A stretch of DNA of 64,000 nucleotides from Saccharopolyspora hirsuta (GTDB taxonomy: Bacteria; Actinomycetota; Actinomycetes; Mycobacteriales; Pseudonocardiaceae), in contig NZ_VWPH01000015.1 of the NCBI RefSeq assembly GCF_008630535.1, positions 62,001 to 126,000 of the forward strand, written 5' to 3'. The notes under the pieces were generated by a model. It searched no databases, was not told the DNA's origin, and saw only the letters and a list, made by a program, of their open reading frames with translations. The position numbers were made by a program, and so were the translations under genes. Shown piece by piece: positions 17,063 to 24,547 of this stretch; position 1 is the first letter of the stretch; each line of letters starts with the position of its first letter.

Positions 17063-18343
17063 TCACAGCAGTCCGGGAAGGACGAACACCAGCCACAGCG
17101 CGGCCGGGACCGCGGCGACGATGATCGCGCCGTAGAGCAGGAGCTGGCGGAAGAACGCGTCGCGGTCGACCCCCTTGGCGTTGGCGAGCACGATCGCGCC
17201 GTTGGTGGAGAACGGGCTCACGTCGACCACGGTCGCCGCCACCGCCAGCGCGGTGATCATGCCGACCGCGCCGATGCTGCCCTCCTGCAGGAAGGGGACG
17301 GCGAGCGGGATGAGCGCGCCCATGAGACCCACCGACGAGGCGAAGGCCGACACGATCGCCCCGATGTAGCAGAGCAGGAGCGCGGCGAGCAGCGGGACGC
17401 CGATCCCGGCCACCGAGTTGCCCACGTAGTCGATCGTGCCCATCTTCTCCAGCACGCCGACGTAGGTGAGCACGCCGCAGATCAGCAGCACGGTGGGCCA
17501 CGCCACCTCGCTGGGCGCCTGCTTGCACATCTTCGGTGAGAGCACGCTCAGGACCACGGCGACGGTCATCGCCACCAGCCCCACGTCGAGCCCGAACCCG
17601 AGCGTGGTGACCACCAGGACGACCAGTCCGGCCAGCGTGAGCACCCGGTCCCGGTTCAGGCCGAGCTCCTCGGCAGGTTCCTCCCCGGAGCCCCCGGAAC
17701 CCGCGCCGACGGTGACGAGCTGCTTCGCCTCGGCCGCGCGCCGCAGGCGCAGCCCGCCGAACACCACGAACACGACCGCGGCGATCACCGCGTTGACCAC
17801 CAGGCTGCCCAGGAACAGCACCACCGGGTCGCCCGGCAGCCCGCTGCGGTCCACCACGCCGTTGACGATCGTGCCGTAGATGCTGATCGGCGAGAAGCTC
17901 CCGGCCTGCGTCCCGTGCACCACCATCGCGCCCATGAGCAGCGGGTTGATCCGGTACTGCGCGGCGAGGTTCAGCGCGATCGGCGCGACGATGGCGACCG
18001 CGGCCGGGCTGACGGCGCCGATGGCGGTCAGCACCGCGCCGATGCCGAACATCACCCACGGGATCAGCGCGATCCGCCCGCCGACCAGCCGCACGGCCTG
18101 CCGCACCAACCAGTCGGTGGTGCCGTTGGCCCGCGCGATGGCGAACAGGAAGGTGACGCCGACCAGCACGACGAACAGGTCGCCGGGGAACCCGGCGAAG
18201 ATGTCGTCCTCGGACATCCCGCCGGCCAGCGCGCCGACCAGGAAGGCCGCGGCGAACGCCAGCAAGCCCATGTTGACCGAGAGCGTGGTGGCGATGACGA
18301 ACGCGGCGACCAGCACCAGGATCGATATCAACTCGGGCGGCAC
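17063..18343 (-). CDS. MatC-like dicarboxylate carrier
   Basis: A 426-residue membrane protein with about 12 hydrophobic segments and the MatC N-terminal domain pattern (PPELISILVLVAAFVIATTLSVNMG, then FPGDLFVVLVGVTFLFAIARANGT). A second conserved half includes SSVGLMGALIPLAVPF and ANAKGVDRDAFFRQLLLYG. MatC relatives transport malonate or other dicarboxylates. GTG 18343 is chosen because GGAGG lies 8 bases upstream; an upstream ATG would lack an RBS. Likely supplies the downstream beta-hydroxyacid dehydrogenase. Its promoter region has two copies of TGGCTNAGCCA. Confidence 0.8.
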   Translation of the reverse strand: MPPELISILVLVAAFVIATTLSVNMGLLAFAAAFLVGALAGGMSEDDIFAGFPGDLFVVLVGVTFLFAIARANGTTDWLVRQAVRLVGGRIALIPWVMFGIGAVLTAIGAVSPAAVAIVAPIALNLAAQYRINPLLMGAMVVHGTQAGSFSPISIYGTIVNGVVDRSGLPGDPVVLFLGSLVVNAVIAAVVFVVFGGLRLRRAAEAKQLVTVGAGSGGSGEEPAEELGLNRDRVLTLAGLVVLVVTTLGFGLDVGLVAMTVAVVLSVLSPKMCKQAPSEVAWPTVLLICGVLTYVGVLEKMGTIDYVGNSVAGIGVPLLAALLLCYIGAIVSAFASSVGLMGALIPLAVPFLQEGSIGAVGMITALAVAATVVDVSPFSTNGAIVLANAKGVDRDAFFRQLLLYGAIIVAAVPAALWLVFVLPGLL

Positions 18344-18404
18344 CGTTGCCTCCTTGCCGGGCGAGCAGCCGCGCCCCGGTGTGGCGCGCGGCACAGTGGC
18401 TGAC

Positions 18405-18415
18405 TGGCTAAGCCA
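18405..18415 (-). promoter_or_regulatory. TGGCTNAGCCA operator, proximal copy
   Basis: Perfect palindrome TGGCT-A-AGCCA, 62 bp upstream of the MatC-like GTG start, inside the longer word ACTGGCTAAGCCACT. A second copy lies 55 bp further upstream, about five helical turns, in the 206-bp gap 18344-18549. The pair suggests looping or cooperative binding by an unidentified regulator; the sequence lacks the central CG of LacI operators. Confidence 0.5.
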
Positions 18416-18459
18416 CTTTCAGCGATCCACCCGCCGAAGTCAATACCCGAATGGCCAAC

Positions 18460-18470
18460 TGGCTCAGCCA
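18460..18470 (-). promoter_or_regulatory. TGGCTNAGCCA operator, distal copy
   Basis: Perfect palindrome TGGCT-C-AGCCA within ACTGGCTCAGCCACT. Together with the copy at 18405-18415 it shares 14 of 15 positions of the extended word. Placed just downstream of the lacI gene that ends at 18550. Confidence 0.5.
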
Positions 18471-18549
18471 CTGCGCCGGGGCGTGGTCGGGTGCGAAGGT
18501 GGACCGGTGGTGGGCAGAGCTGGCGTTCTGCCCACCACCGGGAGCGCGC

Positions 18550-19596
18550 TCAGGTGTTCAGGAGGGCGCGGCGCTTCCGCGGGGGCGCGAGGCTGCTCCT
18601 GATCACGAGTTCGCTGTCCAGGCGGATCTCGCGGCGGCGCAGCGGCTCGTCGGAGTTCATGCGGCTGTGCAGCATCTCCACGGCGGTGCGGGCGAGATCG
18701 TCGAGCTGGTGGCGGACGACGGTTATCTGCGGCGTCATCAGCGTCGTCCACTCCGCGTCGTGGAACACCACCACCGAGAGGTCCTCGGGCAGGCGCACGC
18801 CGCATTCCTGGAGGTATCGCACGACGTGTGCGGATACCGCGGTGTTGCCGACGATGAGCGCGGTCGGGGGCTCGTCCAGCCCGGCCATCGCGCGCACCGC
18901 GTTCTCCACCCCGGCGCGCTGGAAGGCCAGTTCCGCCACCAGCGCCGGGTCTGCGGCGACGTCGTGCTCGTCCAGTGCCCGGCGGTACCCGTCGATGCGC
19001 TCATGCCCAGTCGAGGTGGTGCTCGGTCCGCTCACCAGCGCGATGCGGCGGTGGCCGCGCTCGAGCAGCGCTGTGGTCGCTGCGTGGGCGGCGCTCTCGT
19101 TGTCCATGCCGACGACGTCGATCCCCGGGATGCGGTCGATGACCCGGTCCACGAAGGTCAGGTCGATGCCGAGGTCGCGCATGTGCCGCCAGGCCGCCGC
19201 GTTGCCGGTGCCCGGCGCGGCGATCACGCCCCGCACCCGCTTCTGCATCAGCAGCTCGATGCTCCGCAGTTCCATCGCGGGATCTTCTTGCGTGGTGGTG
19301 AGCAGGACGCCCAGGCCGACCTCGGCGGCGTGCCGGACGACGTGCTCGGCGAGGTGGGCGAAGAACGGGTTCGCCACGTCCGCCAGGACCAGCCCGATGG
19401 TGTTCGTGGTGCGGGTGCGCAGTTCCCGGGCCGCGCTGTGCGGGCGGTAGTCGAGCGCCTTGATCGAGGCGAGCACCCGCTCGCGGGTCCGCTCCGAGAC
19501 CGAGCCGTTGGCGTTGACGACTCGTGACACCACGCCCGGCGACACCCCGGCGTGCTCGGCCACGTCCTTGACCGTCGGTGCCCGGCCGCGTGCCAT
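18550..19596 (-). CDS. LacI-family regulator (1)
   Basis: A 348-residue LacI regulator: helix-turn-helix and hinge over residues 1-60 (TVKDVAEHAGVSPGVVSRVVN, then ALDYRPHSAARELRT), then a periplasmic-binding-protein-like effector domain with TNTIGLVLADVANPFF and GHRRIALVSGPSTTSTG. ATG 19596 has GGAGGA 5 bases upstream and starts the normal N-terminus; an ORF extension of 33 codons is not used. Divergent from the NRAMP-like operon across 147 bp that contain a TTGACA promoter and two ACGT-centred operators, which it very probably binds. Confidence 0.88.
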   Translation of the reverse strand: MARGRAPTVKDVAEHAGVSPGVVSRVVNANGSVSERTRERVLASIKALDYRPHSAARELRTRTTNTIGLVLADVANPFFAHLAEHVVRHAAEVGLGVLLTTTQEDPAMELRSIELLMQKRVRGVIAAPGTGNAAAWRHMRDLGIDLTFVDRVIDRIPGIDVVGMDNESAAHAATTALLERGHRRIALVSGPSTTSTGHERIDGYRRALDEHDVAADPALVAELAFQRAGVENAVRAMAGLDEPPTALIVGNTAVSAHVVRYLQECGVRLPEDLSVVVFHDAEWTTLMTPQITVVRHQLDDLARTAVEMLHSRMNSDEPLRRREIRLDSELVIRSSLAPPRKRRALLNT

Positions 19597-19660
19597 GGTC
19601 CTCCTCCGCATTCCGCCATCTTTCCGGAGCTTCGCCGCTCGGTCGATTTCACCTCGCGGG

Positions 19661-19689
19661 TTGACACCGATGTGGCCGGATGGCACAAA
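19661..19689 (+). promoter_or_regulatory. Predicted promoter of the NRAMP-like operon
   Basis: Perfect -35 TTGACA (19661-19666), 17-bp spacer and CACAAA as a -10-like element (19684-19689). The predicted start of transcription falls in the first LacI operator, consistent with repression. Confidence 0.5.
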
Positions 19690-19703
19690 GTACAACGTTG
19701 CAC
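19690..19703 (+). promoter_or_regulatory. LacI operator, copy A
   Basis: GTACAACGTTGCAC, an imperfect 14-bp dyad with the ACGT-type CG centre usual for LacI operators. Its centre is 19 bp from that of copy B. Confidence 0.6.
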
Positions 19704-19708
19704 ATCTC

Positions 19709-19722
19709 GTATAACGTTATAC
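19709..19722 (+). promoter_or_regulatory. LacI operator, copy B (perfect palindrome)
   Basis: GTATAACGTTATAC is a perfect 14-bp palindrome centred on CG, immediately upstream of the small ORF and the NRAMP-like gene. Shares GTA-AACGTT-AC positions with copy A. Almost certainly a binding site of the divergent LacI regulator. Confidence 0.7.
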
Positions 19723-19743
19723 ATGACTGACGAGGGAGTCAGC

Positions 19744-19836
19744 ATGACAGGCGTCCGAACTGCCCGAGCTCGCGTCCGCGGCGGGCGAAATCGGCCTCTC
19801 GAAGACCCCGCGCCCGCAACGGGGACCGGATCATGA
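19744..19836 (+). CDS. Small leader ORF coupled to the NRAMP-like gene
   Basis: A 30-codon reading frame (MTGVRTARARVRGGRNRPLE at the start, seven Arg) that begins after a GAGGGAG Shine-Dalgarno and ends with TGA overlapping the ATG of the next gene (ATGA at 19833). An in-frame ATG at 19723 would give 37 residues. I do not recognise the product. The good RBS and exact overlap argue for translation, perhaps only to deliver ribosomes to the transporter gene. Alternatively it is untranslated and the RBS is fortuitous. Confidence 0.4.
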   Translation: MTGVRTARARVRGGRNRPLEDPAPATGTGS

Positions 19837-21269
19837 GCGCTCGGGAGGTGCCCGCCGAGCGGGCGTGCTTGCCGGAGGTCCCCACGGAGCTCGCGCGGCG
19901 CCGGCTGAGCCTGGCCACGATCGTGAAGTTCTTCGGGCCGGGCGCGATCATCGCGTCGTTGACCGTGGGCAGCGGGGAAACCGTTCTCGCCTCCCGGATG
20001 GGCGCGGTCTTCGGCTTCGCAGTGCTGTGGGTGGTGGTGGTCGGCACGGTGGCGAAGGCCGCGGTGATCTACTCCTCCAACCGCTACATCGTGCTGACCG
20101 GGGAACACCCGATGAGCGGGCTGGCGCGGGTGATCCCGGGGCCGCGCGGTTGGTTCCCGCTGCTCATCGGCGCCTTGGCGGTGCTGTCCTTCCCGTTCGT
20201 GGCCAGCGCCCTGGCGTCCGGGATCGGCGGCTACCTGAACAAGGTCGTCGGCGGGGCCGCGGTCGCCTGGGGGTTGGTGCTGCTCGTCCTGGCCGCCGCG
20301 ATCGCCTGGTTCGGCTGGTACGCGCTGCTGGAACGCGCCCAGATCGCGATCGTCGCGCTGAAGGTGGCGCTGGTCGTGGTCGCGGTGTTCGCCGCGAACC
20401 CGCAGTGGCTCGACGTGCTCGGCGGCTTCGTGCCGCAGGGCCTCGGCTACGAGCCGTTCGTCTTCGCCGAGTACCCGGAGATCGCCGAGCGGTCCGCGTG
20501 GGTGGAGGCTGTGGTCTTCATGGGCGGTCTCGGTGGCGGCATGTACGACTACATCGGCTACGCGGGCCTGATGCGGGAGAAGCGGTGGGGTGCGCTGGGG
20601 CTGCCCGGTCGCGACGGCGCGGCGTCGACCGCCGGGCCGCTGGAGCTGGCCGACACCCCGGAGGAGCGCCGCCGGGTGCGCGGCTGGGCCCGAGCGCCGC
20701 TGGGCGACGTCGTGCTGAGCTTCGCGACCATGGGGTTGACCGCGGTCGCCTTCATCATCACCGGCAAGGAGATCCTCGGGGCCGCGCACAACGTGCCCAG
20801 CGGGAACAACGTGCTGACCTACCAGGGCGACGTGCTGGGCATCATCCACCCGGTCCTGCGCTACTTCTACATCGTCGCGATCATCATGGTCTTCCTCGGC
20901 ACCATGTACGCGATCTGGGAGGTCTACACCCGCACGACCCACGAATCGCTGTCCGCGGTCTCGAAGCGGGTGCGCGAGGGCGGCGTCGCGCGGACCCGCC
21001 GCTGGGTCTACGGCTACGTGCTGGTCGGCGGCCTCGCGCTGATTCTCACCGGGGCGGACCTGGTGTCGCTGATCAGCCCGGCGAACATCGTCGGCGGAAC
21101 CGTCGCGGTGGGGATCTACGGGTTCGGCCTGCTGGTGCTGGAACGCCGGGTGCTGCCGAAGTCCTTCCGGATCGGCCGCACCGGGCGGTCGCTCATCGCC
21201 GCGTCCTCGGCCGTGCTGCTGGTCGCCGGGCTCATCGCGCTGGCCCAATACTCAGGGGTCCTGCGATGA
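19833..21269 (+). CDS. NRAMP-related membrane transporter without metal-binding motifs (1)
   Basis: A 478-residue protein with about 11-12 hydrophobic segments and the NRAMP fold signature FFGPGAIIASLTVGSGE near residues 33-49. True NRAMP metal transporters have DPGN in this helix and MPH in helix 6; here the first is GSGE and the second region reads FMGGLGGGMYDYIGYAG, so the metal ligands are absent. It therefore probably carries something other than Mn/Fe, plausibly an organic anion. A soluble insertion with RDGAASTAGPLELADTPEER lies near residue 265. First main gene of a LacI-controlled operon, followed with ATGA overlap by a small membrane protein. Confidence 0.75.
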   Translation: MSAREVPAERACLPEVPTELARRRLSLATIVKFFGPGAIIASLTVGSGETVLASRMGAVFGFAVLWVVVVGTVAKAAVIYSSNRYIVLTGEHPMSGLARVIPGPRGWFPLLIGALAVLSFPFVASALASGIGGYLNKVVGGAAVAWGLVLLVLAAAIAWFGWYALLERAQIAIVALKVALVVVAVFAANPQWLDVLGGFVPQGLGYEPFVFAEYPEIAERSAWVEAVVFMGGLGGGMYDYIGYAGLMREKRWGALGLPGRDGAASTAGPLELADTPEERRRVRGWARAPLGDVVLSFATMGLTAVAFIITGKEILGAAHNVPSGNNVLTYQGDVLGIIHPVLRYFYIVAIIMVFLGTMYAIWEVYTRTTHESLSAVSKRVREGGVARTRRWVYGYVLVGGLALILTGADLVSLISPANIVGGTVAVGIYGFGLLVLERRVLPKSFRIGRTGRSLIAASSAVLLVAGLIALAQYSGVLR

Positions 21270-21625
21270 GCGCGGCGCGGCAGATCACCCCCGGACACCT
21301 GCTGGGCGCCGGATGTTTCCTGCTGCTGGCCGGTTTCCGGGCAGCCGAGGGATCGTGGCTCTGGGCCGCGATCTTCGCCCTGGCGGCCGCATCGCAGGTC
21401 TACCTCGGGTGGCGAGCCGCGCCCGCGCGGCCCGCAGAAGGGGCCCGGCAGCGCCGGGCCAGCGGCGAGTTCCAGCGGAACGTGCGGATCTGGCGGGCGA
21501 TGACCGCGTCGTCCTGCCTGCTCACCGTGGCGCTGCTGGTCGTCCAACCGGCGTTGTCCGTGATCGCGGCCGCCATCGGGCTCTGCTGCTCGTGGATGGT
21601 CGTCCGGACGCGAGCCGAAGCCTGA
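21266..21625 (+). CDS. Small membrane protein coupled to the NRAMP-like transporter
   Basis: A 119-residue protein with two hydrophobic hairpins (about residues 11-50 and 78-115) joined by a basic cytoplasmic stretch ARPAEGARQRRASGEFQRN. I do not recognise the family. Its ATG at 21266 overlaps the transporter TGA, so the two are translationally coupled and it may be an accessory subunit or stability factor for that carrier. A strong terminator follows at once. Confidence 0.6.
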   Translation: MSAARQITPGHLLGAGCFLLLAGFRAAEGSWLWAAIFALAAASQVYLGWRAAPARPAEGARQRRASGEFQRNVRIWRAMTASSCLLTVALLVVQPALSVIAAAIGLCCSWMVVRTRAEA

Positions 21626-21630
21626 TGCGA

Positions 21631-21677
21631 GAACCGGTGTGCCACCGGGCCTTCGCGGCTCGGTGGCACACCGGTTC
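21631..21677. terminator. Bidirectional terminator
   Basis: Perfect 17-bp stem GAACCGGTGTGCCACCG with its complement at 21661-21677, and an additional GCC/GGC pairing in the loop. Sits exactly between two convergent genes, the small membrane protein and the ABM monooxygenase, and should serve both. Confidence 0.8.
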
Positions 21678-21678
21678 G

Positions 21679-21990
21679 TCAGATCTGGCCCTTGGCCGGG
21701 TCCCCGCCGGGCAGCGGCGTCATGAGCGTGACGGTCGGGGCTGATCGGAGGAGTCCGGCCAGGGAGTCGTTGAGCCGCGCCACCGGCGCTCCGGCGGAGT
21801 GGGCGTCGAGGAGCTCCTGGGACTCCCACTTCTCGATGAGGACCAGCGAGCCGTCCGCCGCGTCGTGCAGCGCGTAGTGGACGCAGCCCGCTTCCTCGTG
21901 GACGGCCGGGAGCGCGGCCTGGATGGCCTGCTTCGCCGCGGCTCGGGAGTCGGGCAGCGGTTCGAAGACGGCGGTGACGATCACTGGCAT
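21679..21990 (-). CDS. Antibiotic biosynthesis monooxygenase (ABM) domain protein
   Basis: A 103-residue ferredoxin-fold ABM/YgiN-like protein (VIVTAVFEPLPDSRAAAKQAIQ, then EEAGCVHYALHDAADGSLVLIEKWES). Such small proteins oxidise quinols or aromatic compounds or bind them; the exact role is not clear. ATG 21990 is preceded by GGAGCG. A GTG at 22020 overlapping the lacI stop would add 10 residues with no homology, but hints that the gene is co-transcribed with the lacI upstream of it. Its place in a sugar-acid region is unusual but not informative. Confidence 0.7.
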   Translation of the reverse strand: MPVIVTAVFEPLPDSRAAAKQAIQAALPAVHEEAGCVHYALHDAADGSLVLIEKWESQELLDAHSAGAPVARLNDSLAGLLRSAPTVTLMTPLPGGDPAKGQI

Positions 21991-22016
21991 GTTCGCTCCG
22001 ATCTGGTGCTGACAGG

Positions 22017-23030
22017 TCACACTCGTGCGGTGCTGGCCCGCTCCGAGAACTCAGCGGCGACGCGGACGTGGCGCGGCCGGGGGGCGAGCTTCTGCCGCAT
22101 GCGCGCGTGGATGAGCTCCACGGCGTGCAGCGCGAGCAGCTCGATCGGCTGGCGGACCGCGGTCAGCGGGGGGTGGATCAGCTCGGTCCACGGGTTGTCG
22201 TCGAAGACCACCACGGACAGGTCGTCCGGAATGGACACCCGGGCCTGGAAGAGCATCCGCAGCACCACGCGCACCTGCGCGGTGTTGGCGACGATGAGGC
22301 CGGTCGGCGGTTCGTCCAGGGCCAGCATCTGCGCCACCACGTCGGCGCCCTGGTCGCCGCGGAACGGCACCGGGCGCACCAGGCGGTCGTCCACGGGCAC
22401 CCCGTGCTCCTGCAGCGCCCGCTCGTACCCGCGCACCCTGTCGGACCCGGTCGTGGTGTCCAGCGGGCCGGAGACGAGGCCGATCCGCCGGTGCCCGCGG
22501 GTGAGCAGGTGCGCCGTCGCGGTCGCAGCGGAGTCGACGTTCTCGATGCTGACCACGTCGACCTGGTCGAGCCCGTCGATCGCCCGGTCCACGAATGCCA
22601 CCGGGATGTCCAACGCGGCGAGCTTCGCCCAGCGCTCGACGTTGGCGCTGGTCGGCGTGCCGATCAGGCCTCCGACGGAGCGGTCCAGCAGGGTGTCGAG
22701 CGCCTGCGCCTCCAGGTGCGGGTCCTCCTGCGTGGTCATGAGCACGATCTGCAGCTCGCGCGAGCGAGCTTCGGCGACCACGCGGTCGGCCAGCCGGGCG
22801 AAGAACGGGTTGGTCAGATCCGCCAGCAGCAGGCCGACGGTGCTGCTCTGGCCCTGGCTCAGCTGCCGCGCGGCGGCGCGCGGCCGGTAGGCGAGGGCGT
22901 CGATCGCCGCGAGCACCTTCGCCCGCTTCTCCGGCGCGACCGGGCCGGTGTCGTTGAGGACGCGTGACACCACCGAGACGGACACGCCCGCCCGCGCGGC
23001 GACGTCTCGAATGGTTGCCGCCTTCTTCAT
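22017..23030 (-). CDS. LacI-family regulator (2)
   Basis: A 337-residue LacI regulator: ATIRDVAARAGVSVSVVSRVLND at 5-27, hinge ALAYRPRAAARQLSQ, and an effector domain with STVGLLLADLTNPFFARLAD and GHRRIGLVSGPLDTTTGSDRVRG. Clearly related to LacI (1) along its length (shared TTQEDP and GHRRI..VSGP strings), so the two may be paralogues sensing similar ligands. GGAG stands before ATG 23030. Divergent from the SAF-domain oxidoreductase; the candidate operator at 23141-23154 overlaps that gene's predicted start of transcription. Confidence 0.88.
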   Translation of the reverse strand: MKKAATIRDVAARAGVSVSVVSRVLNDTGPVAPEKRAKVLAAIDALAYRPRAAARQLSQGQSSTVGLLLADLTNPFFARLADRVVAEARSRELQIVLMTTQEDPHLEAQALDTLLDRSVGGLIGTPTSANVERWAKLAALDIPVAFVDRAIDGLDQVDVVSIENVDSAATATAHLLTRGHRRIGLVSGPLDTTTGSDRVRGYERALQEHGVPVDDRLVRPVPFRGDQGADVVAQMLALDEPPTGLIVANTAQVRVVLRMLFQARVSIPDDLSVVVFDDNPWTELIHPPLTAVRQPIELLALHAVELIHARMRQKLAPRPRHVRVAAEFSERASTARV

Positions 23031-23108
23031 GGCACTCCTTCCCGAGCTCGGACCCTAAGCCACCGCTGCGGGTGGGCCGGGGCGGGAGGTGATCGGCGCG
23101 GTCGGGCG

Positions 23109-23138
23109 TTGACGGCCGGAAACCCGGGGTGGTACAAA
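23109..23138 (+). promoter_or_regulatory. Predicted promoter of the SAF-domain oxidoreductase
   Basis: TTGACG (23109-23114), 18-bp spacer and TACAAA (23133-23138). The expected +1 lies inside the adjacent LacI-type dyad. Confidence 0.5.
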
Positions 23139-23140
23139 AC

Positions 23141-23154
23141 TGGAACCGTTACCA
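23141..23154 (+). promoter_or_regulatory. Candidate LacI (2) operator
   Basis: TGGAACCGTTACCA, a 14-bp imperfect dyad with a central CG and flanking TGG/CCA, in the gap between lacI (2) and the SAF-domain gene. A further TTACCACC half-site follows at 23159-23166. Confidence 0.5.
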
Positions 23155-23179
23155 CATGTTACCACCTCGGGAGTTTCCG

Positions 23180-24520
23180 GTGAACTTGCACGATTTGCTG
23201 CTGGCGCGCGAACAGGACGGCAAGCCGATCCGGGTCGGGGTCATCGGCGCTGGTCGCTTCGGCACGATGTTCCTCGCCCAGGTCCGGGCGACTCCGGGTG
23301 TGCACGTGGCCGCGGTGGCCGACATCGACCTCGACCGCGCGCACCGGGCTCTCAAGCTGGTCGACTGGCCGCAGGAAGCCGTCGCGACCGATCTGGCCGA
23401 CGCGCTGTCCAGCGACCGGACCGCAGTCCTGCCCGAGGCGAGCCCGCTGTTCACCCCGGATATCGACGTGGTCGTGGAGGCCACCGGGAACCCCATCGCG
23501 GGGACCTCGCACGCGTTGAAGGCCATCGAGACCGGCCAGCACATCGTCATGGTGACCGTCGAGGCCGATGCGCTGCTGGGACCGGCGCTCGCCCGGCGGG
23601 CCGCCGACCGCGGGCTGGTCTACTCGCTGGCCTACGGCGACCAACCGGCGCTGATCATGGAACTCGTCGACTGGGCGCGGACTTCCGGGTTCCAGGTGGT
23701 GTGCGCGGGCAAAGGCGCCAAGTACCTCGAGCACTACCACGAGATGAACCCGGACAACGTGTGGGAGAACTGGGAGTTCTCCAAGGAGCTCACCGATTCC
23801 GGGCAGCTCAACCCCTACATGCACACCGCGTTCCGGGACGGCACGAAAGCGGCGATCGAGATGGCCGCCGTCGCCAACGCCGCGGGCCTGGTGCCCTCCG
23901 ACGACGGGCTCACCTTCACCCCGGGCGACGTCGAGGAGATCGCCACCATCTGCCGACCGAGGGAATCCGGCGGTGTGCTGGCGCACGAGGGGTCGGTGGA
24001 CGTGATGTCCAGCGTGACCCGCGACGGCGACTGGATCCCGCACAACACGCAGGAGGGCGTCTTCGTCGTCGTCAAGGCCACCAACGACTACGTCTCGGGC
24101 TGCTTCGCGGAGTACCCCTGGCACCCGGACCCGACGAAGCAGTACGCCGCGCTGTACCGGCCCTACCACTACGTCGGGCTGGAGCTCGGGATCACCATCG
24201 CCAACGCCGTCCTGCGCGGGGTGCCGACCGGTGCGCCGAAGGGCTTCTTCGGCGACGTGGTGGCGACGGCGAAGAAGGACCTGAAGGCGGGTGACGAGCT
24301 CGACGGCGAAGGCGGCTACACGGTGTGGGGCAAGTTGATCTCGGCCCGGGCCTCGGTGGAGCGGGGCGCGCTGCCGATCGCGCTGGCGCACCACGTGAAG
24401 CTGCGGCGCGACATCCCGAAGGGTGCCGTCCTCACCCGCGACGACGTCGAGCTCGACGACTCCTTCGCGCAGGTGCTCGAACTCCGGGCGGAAGCCGAAC
24501 AGCTCCTGGCCCGGGACTGA
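23180..24520 (+). CDS. Homoserine-dehydrogenase-like oxidoreductase with C-terminal SAF domain
   Basis: A 446-residue protein. Residues about 15-120 form a Rossmann domain (IRVGVIGAGRFGTMFLAQV, then VVVEATGNPIAG), a central catalytic domain follows (YGDQPALIMELVDWA, VCAGKGAKYLEHYHEMNPD), and the C-terminus (KLRRDIPKGAVLTRDDVELDD) is an SAF domain as in altronate dehydratase and sialic-acid synthase. Such NAD(P) oxidoreductases are often annotated homoserine dehydrogenase but sit in sugar-acid clusters; the reaction is unknown. GTG 23180 is chosen over ATG 23156 because GGGAG precedes it and the ATG lies in the regulatory region. Followed 27 bp later by a GarR-like enzyme. Confidence 0.7.
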   Translation: MNLHDLLLAREQDGKPIRVGVIGAGRFGTMFLAQVRATPGVHVAAVADIDLDRAHRALKLVDWPQEAVATDLADALSSDRTAVLPEASPLFTPDIDVVVEATGNPIAGTSHALKAIETGQHIVMVTVEADALLGPALARRAADRGLVYSLAYGDQPALIMELVDWARTSGFQVVCAGKGAKYLEHYHEMNPDNVWENWEFSKELTDSGQLNPYMHTAFRDGTKAAIEMAAVANAAGLVPSDDGLTFTPGDVEEIATICRPRESGGVLAHEGSVDVMSSVTRDGDWIPHNTQEGVFVVVKATNDYVSGCFAEYPWHPDPTKQYAALYRPYHYVGLELGITIANAVLRGVPTGAPKGFFGDVVATAKKDLKAGDELDGEGGYTVWGKLISARASVERGALPIALAHHVKLRRDIPKGAVLTRDDVELDDSFAQVLELRAEAEQLLARD

Positions 24521-24547
24521 CCGGCCGCGCGAGGATTGCGAGCAACG

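Noticed and set aside
19833-21269. Annotation as a manganese/iron NRAMP transporter
   Set aside because: The DPGN and MPH metal-binding motifs are missing here and in the carrier at 25483-26880.
23180-24520. Homoserine dehydrogenase for amino-acid synthesis
   Set aside because: C-terminal SAF domain and sugar-acid context do not fit; no threonine or methionine genes adjoin.
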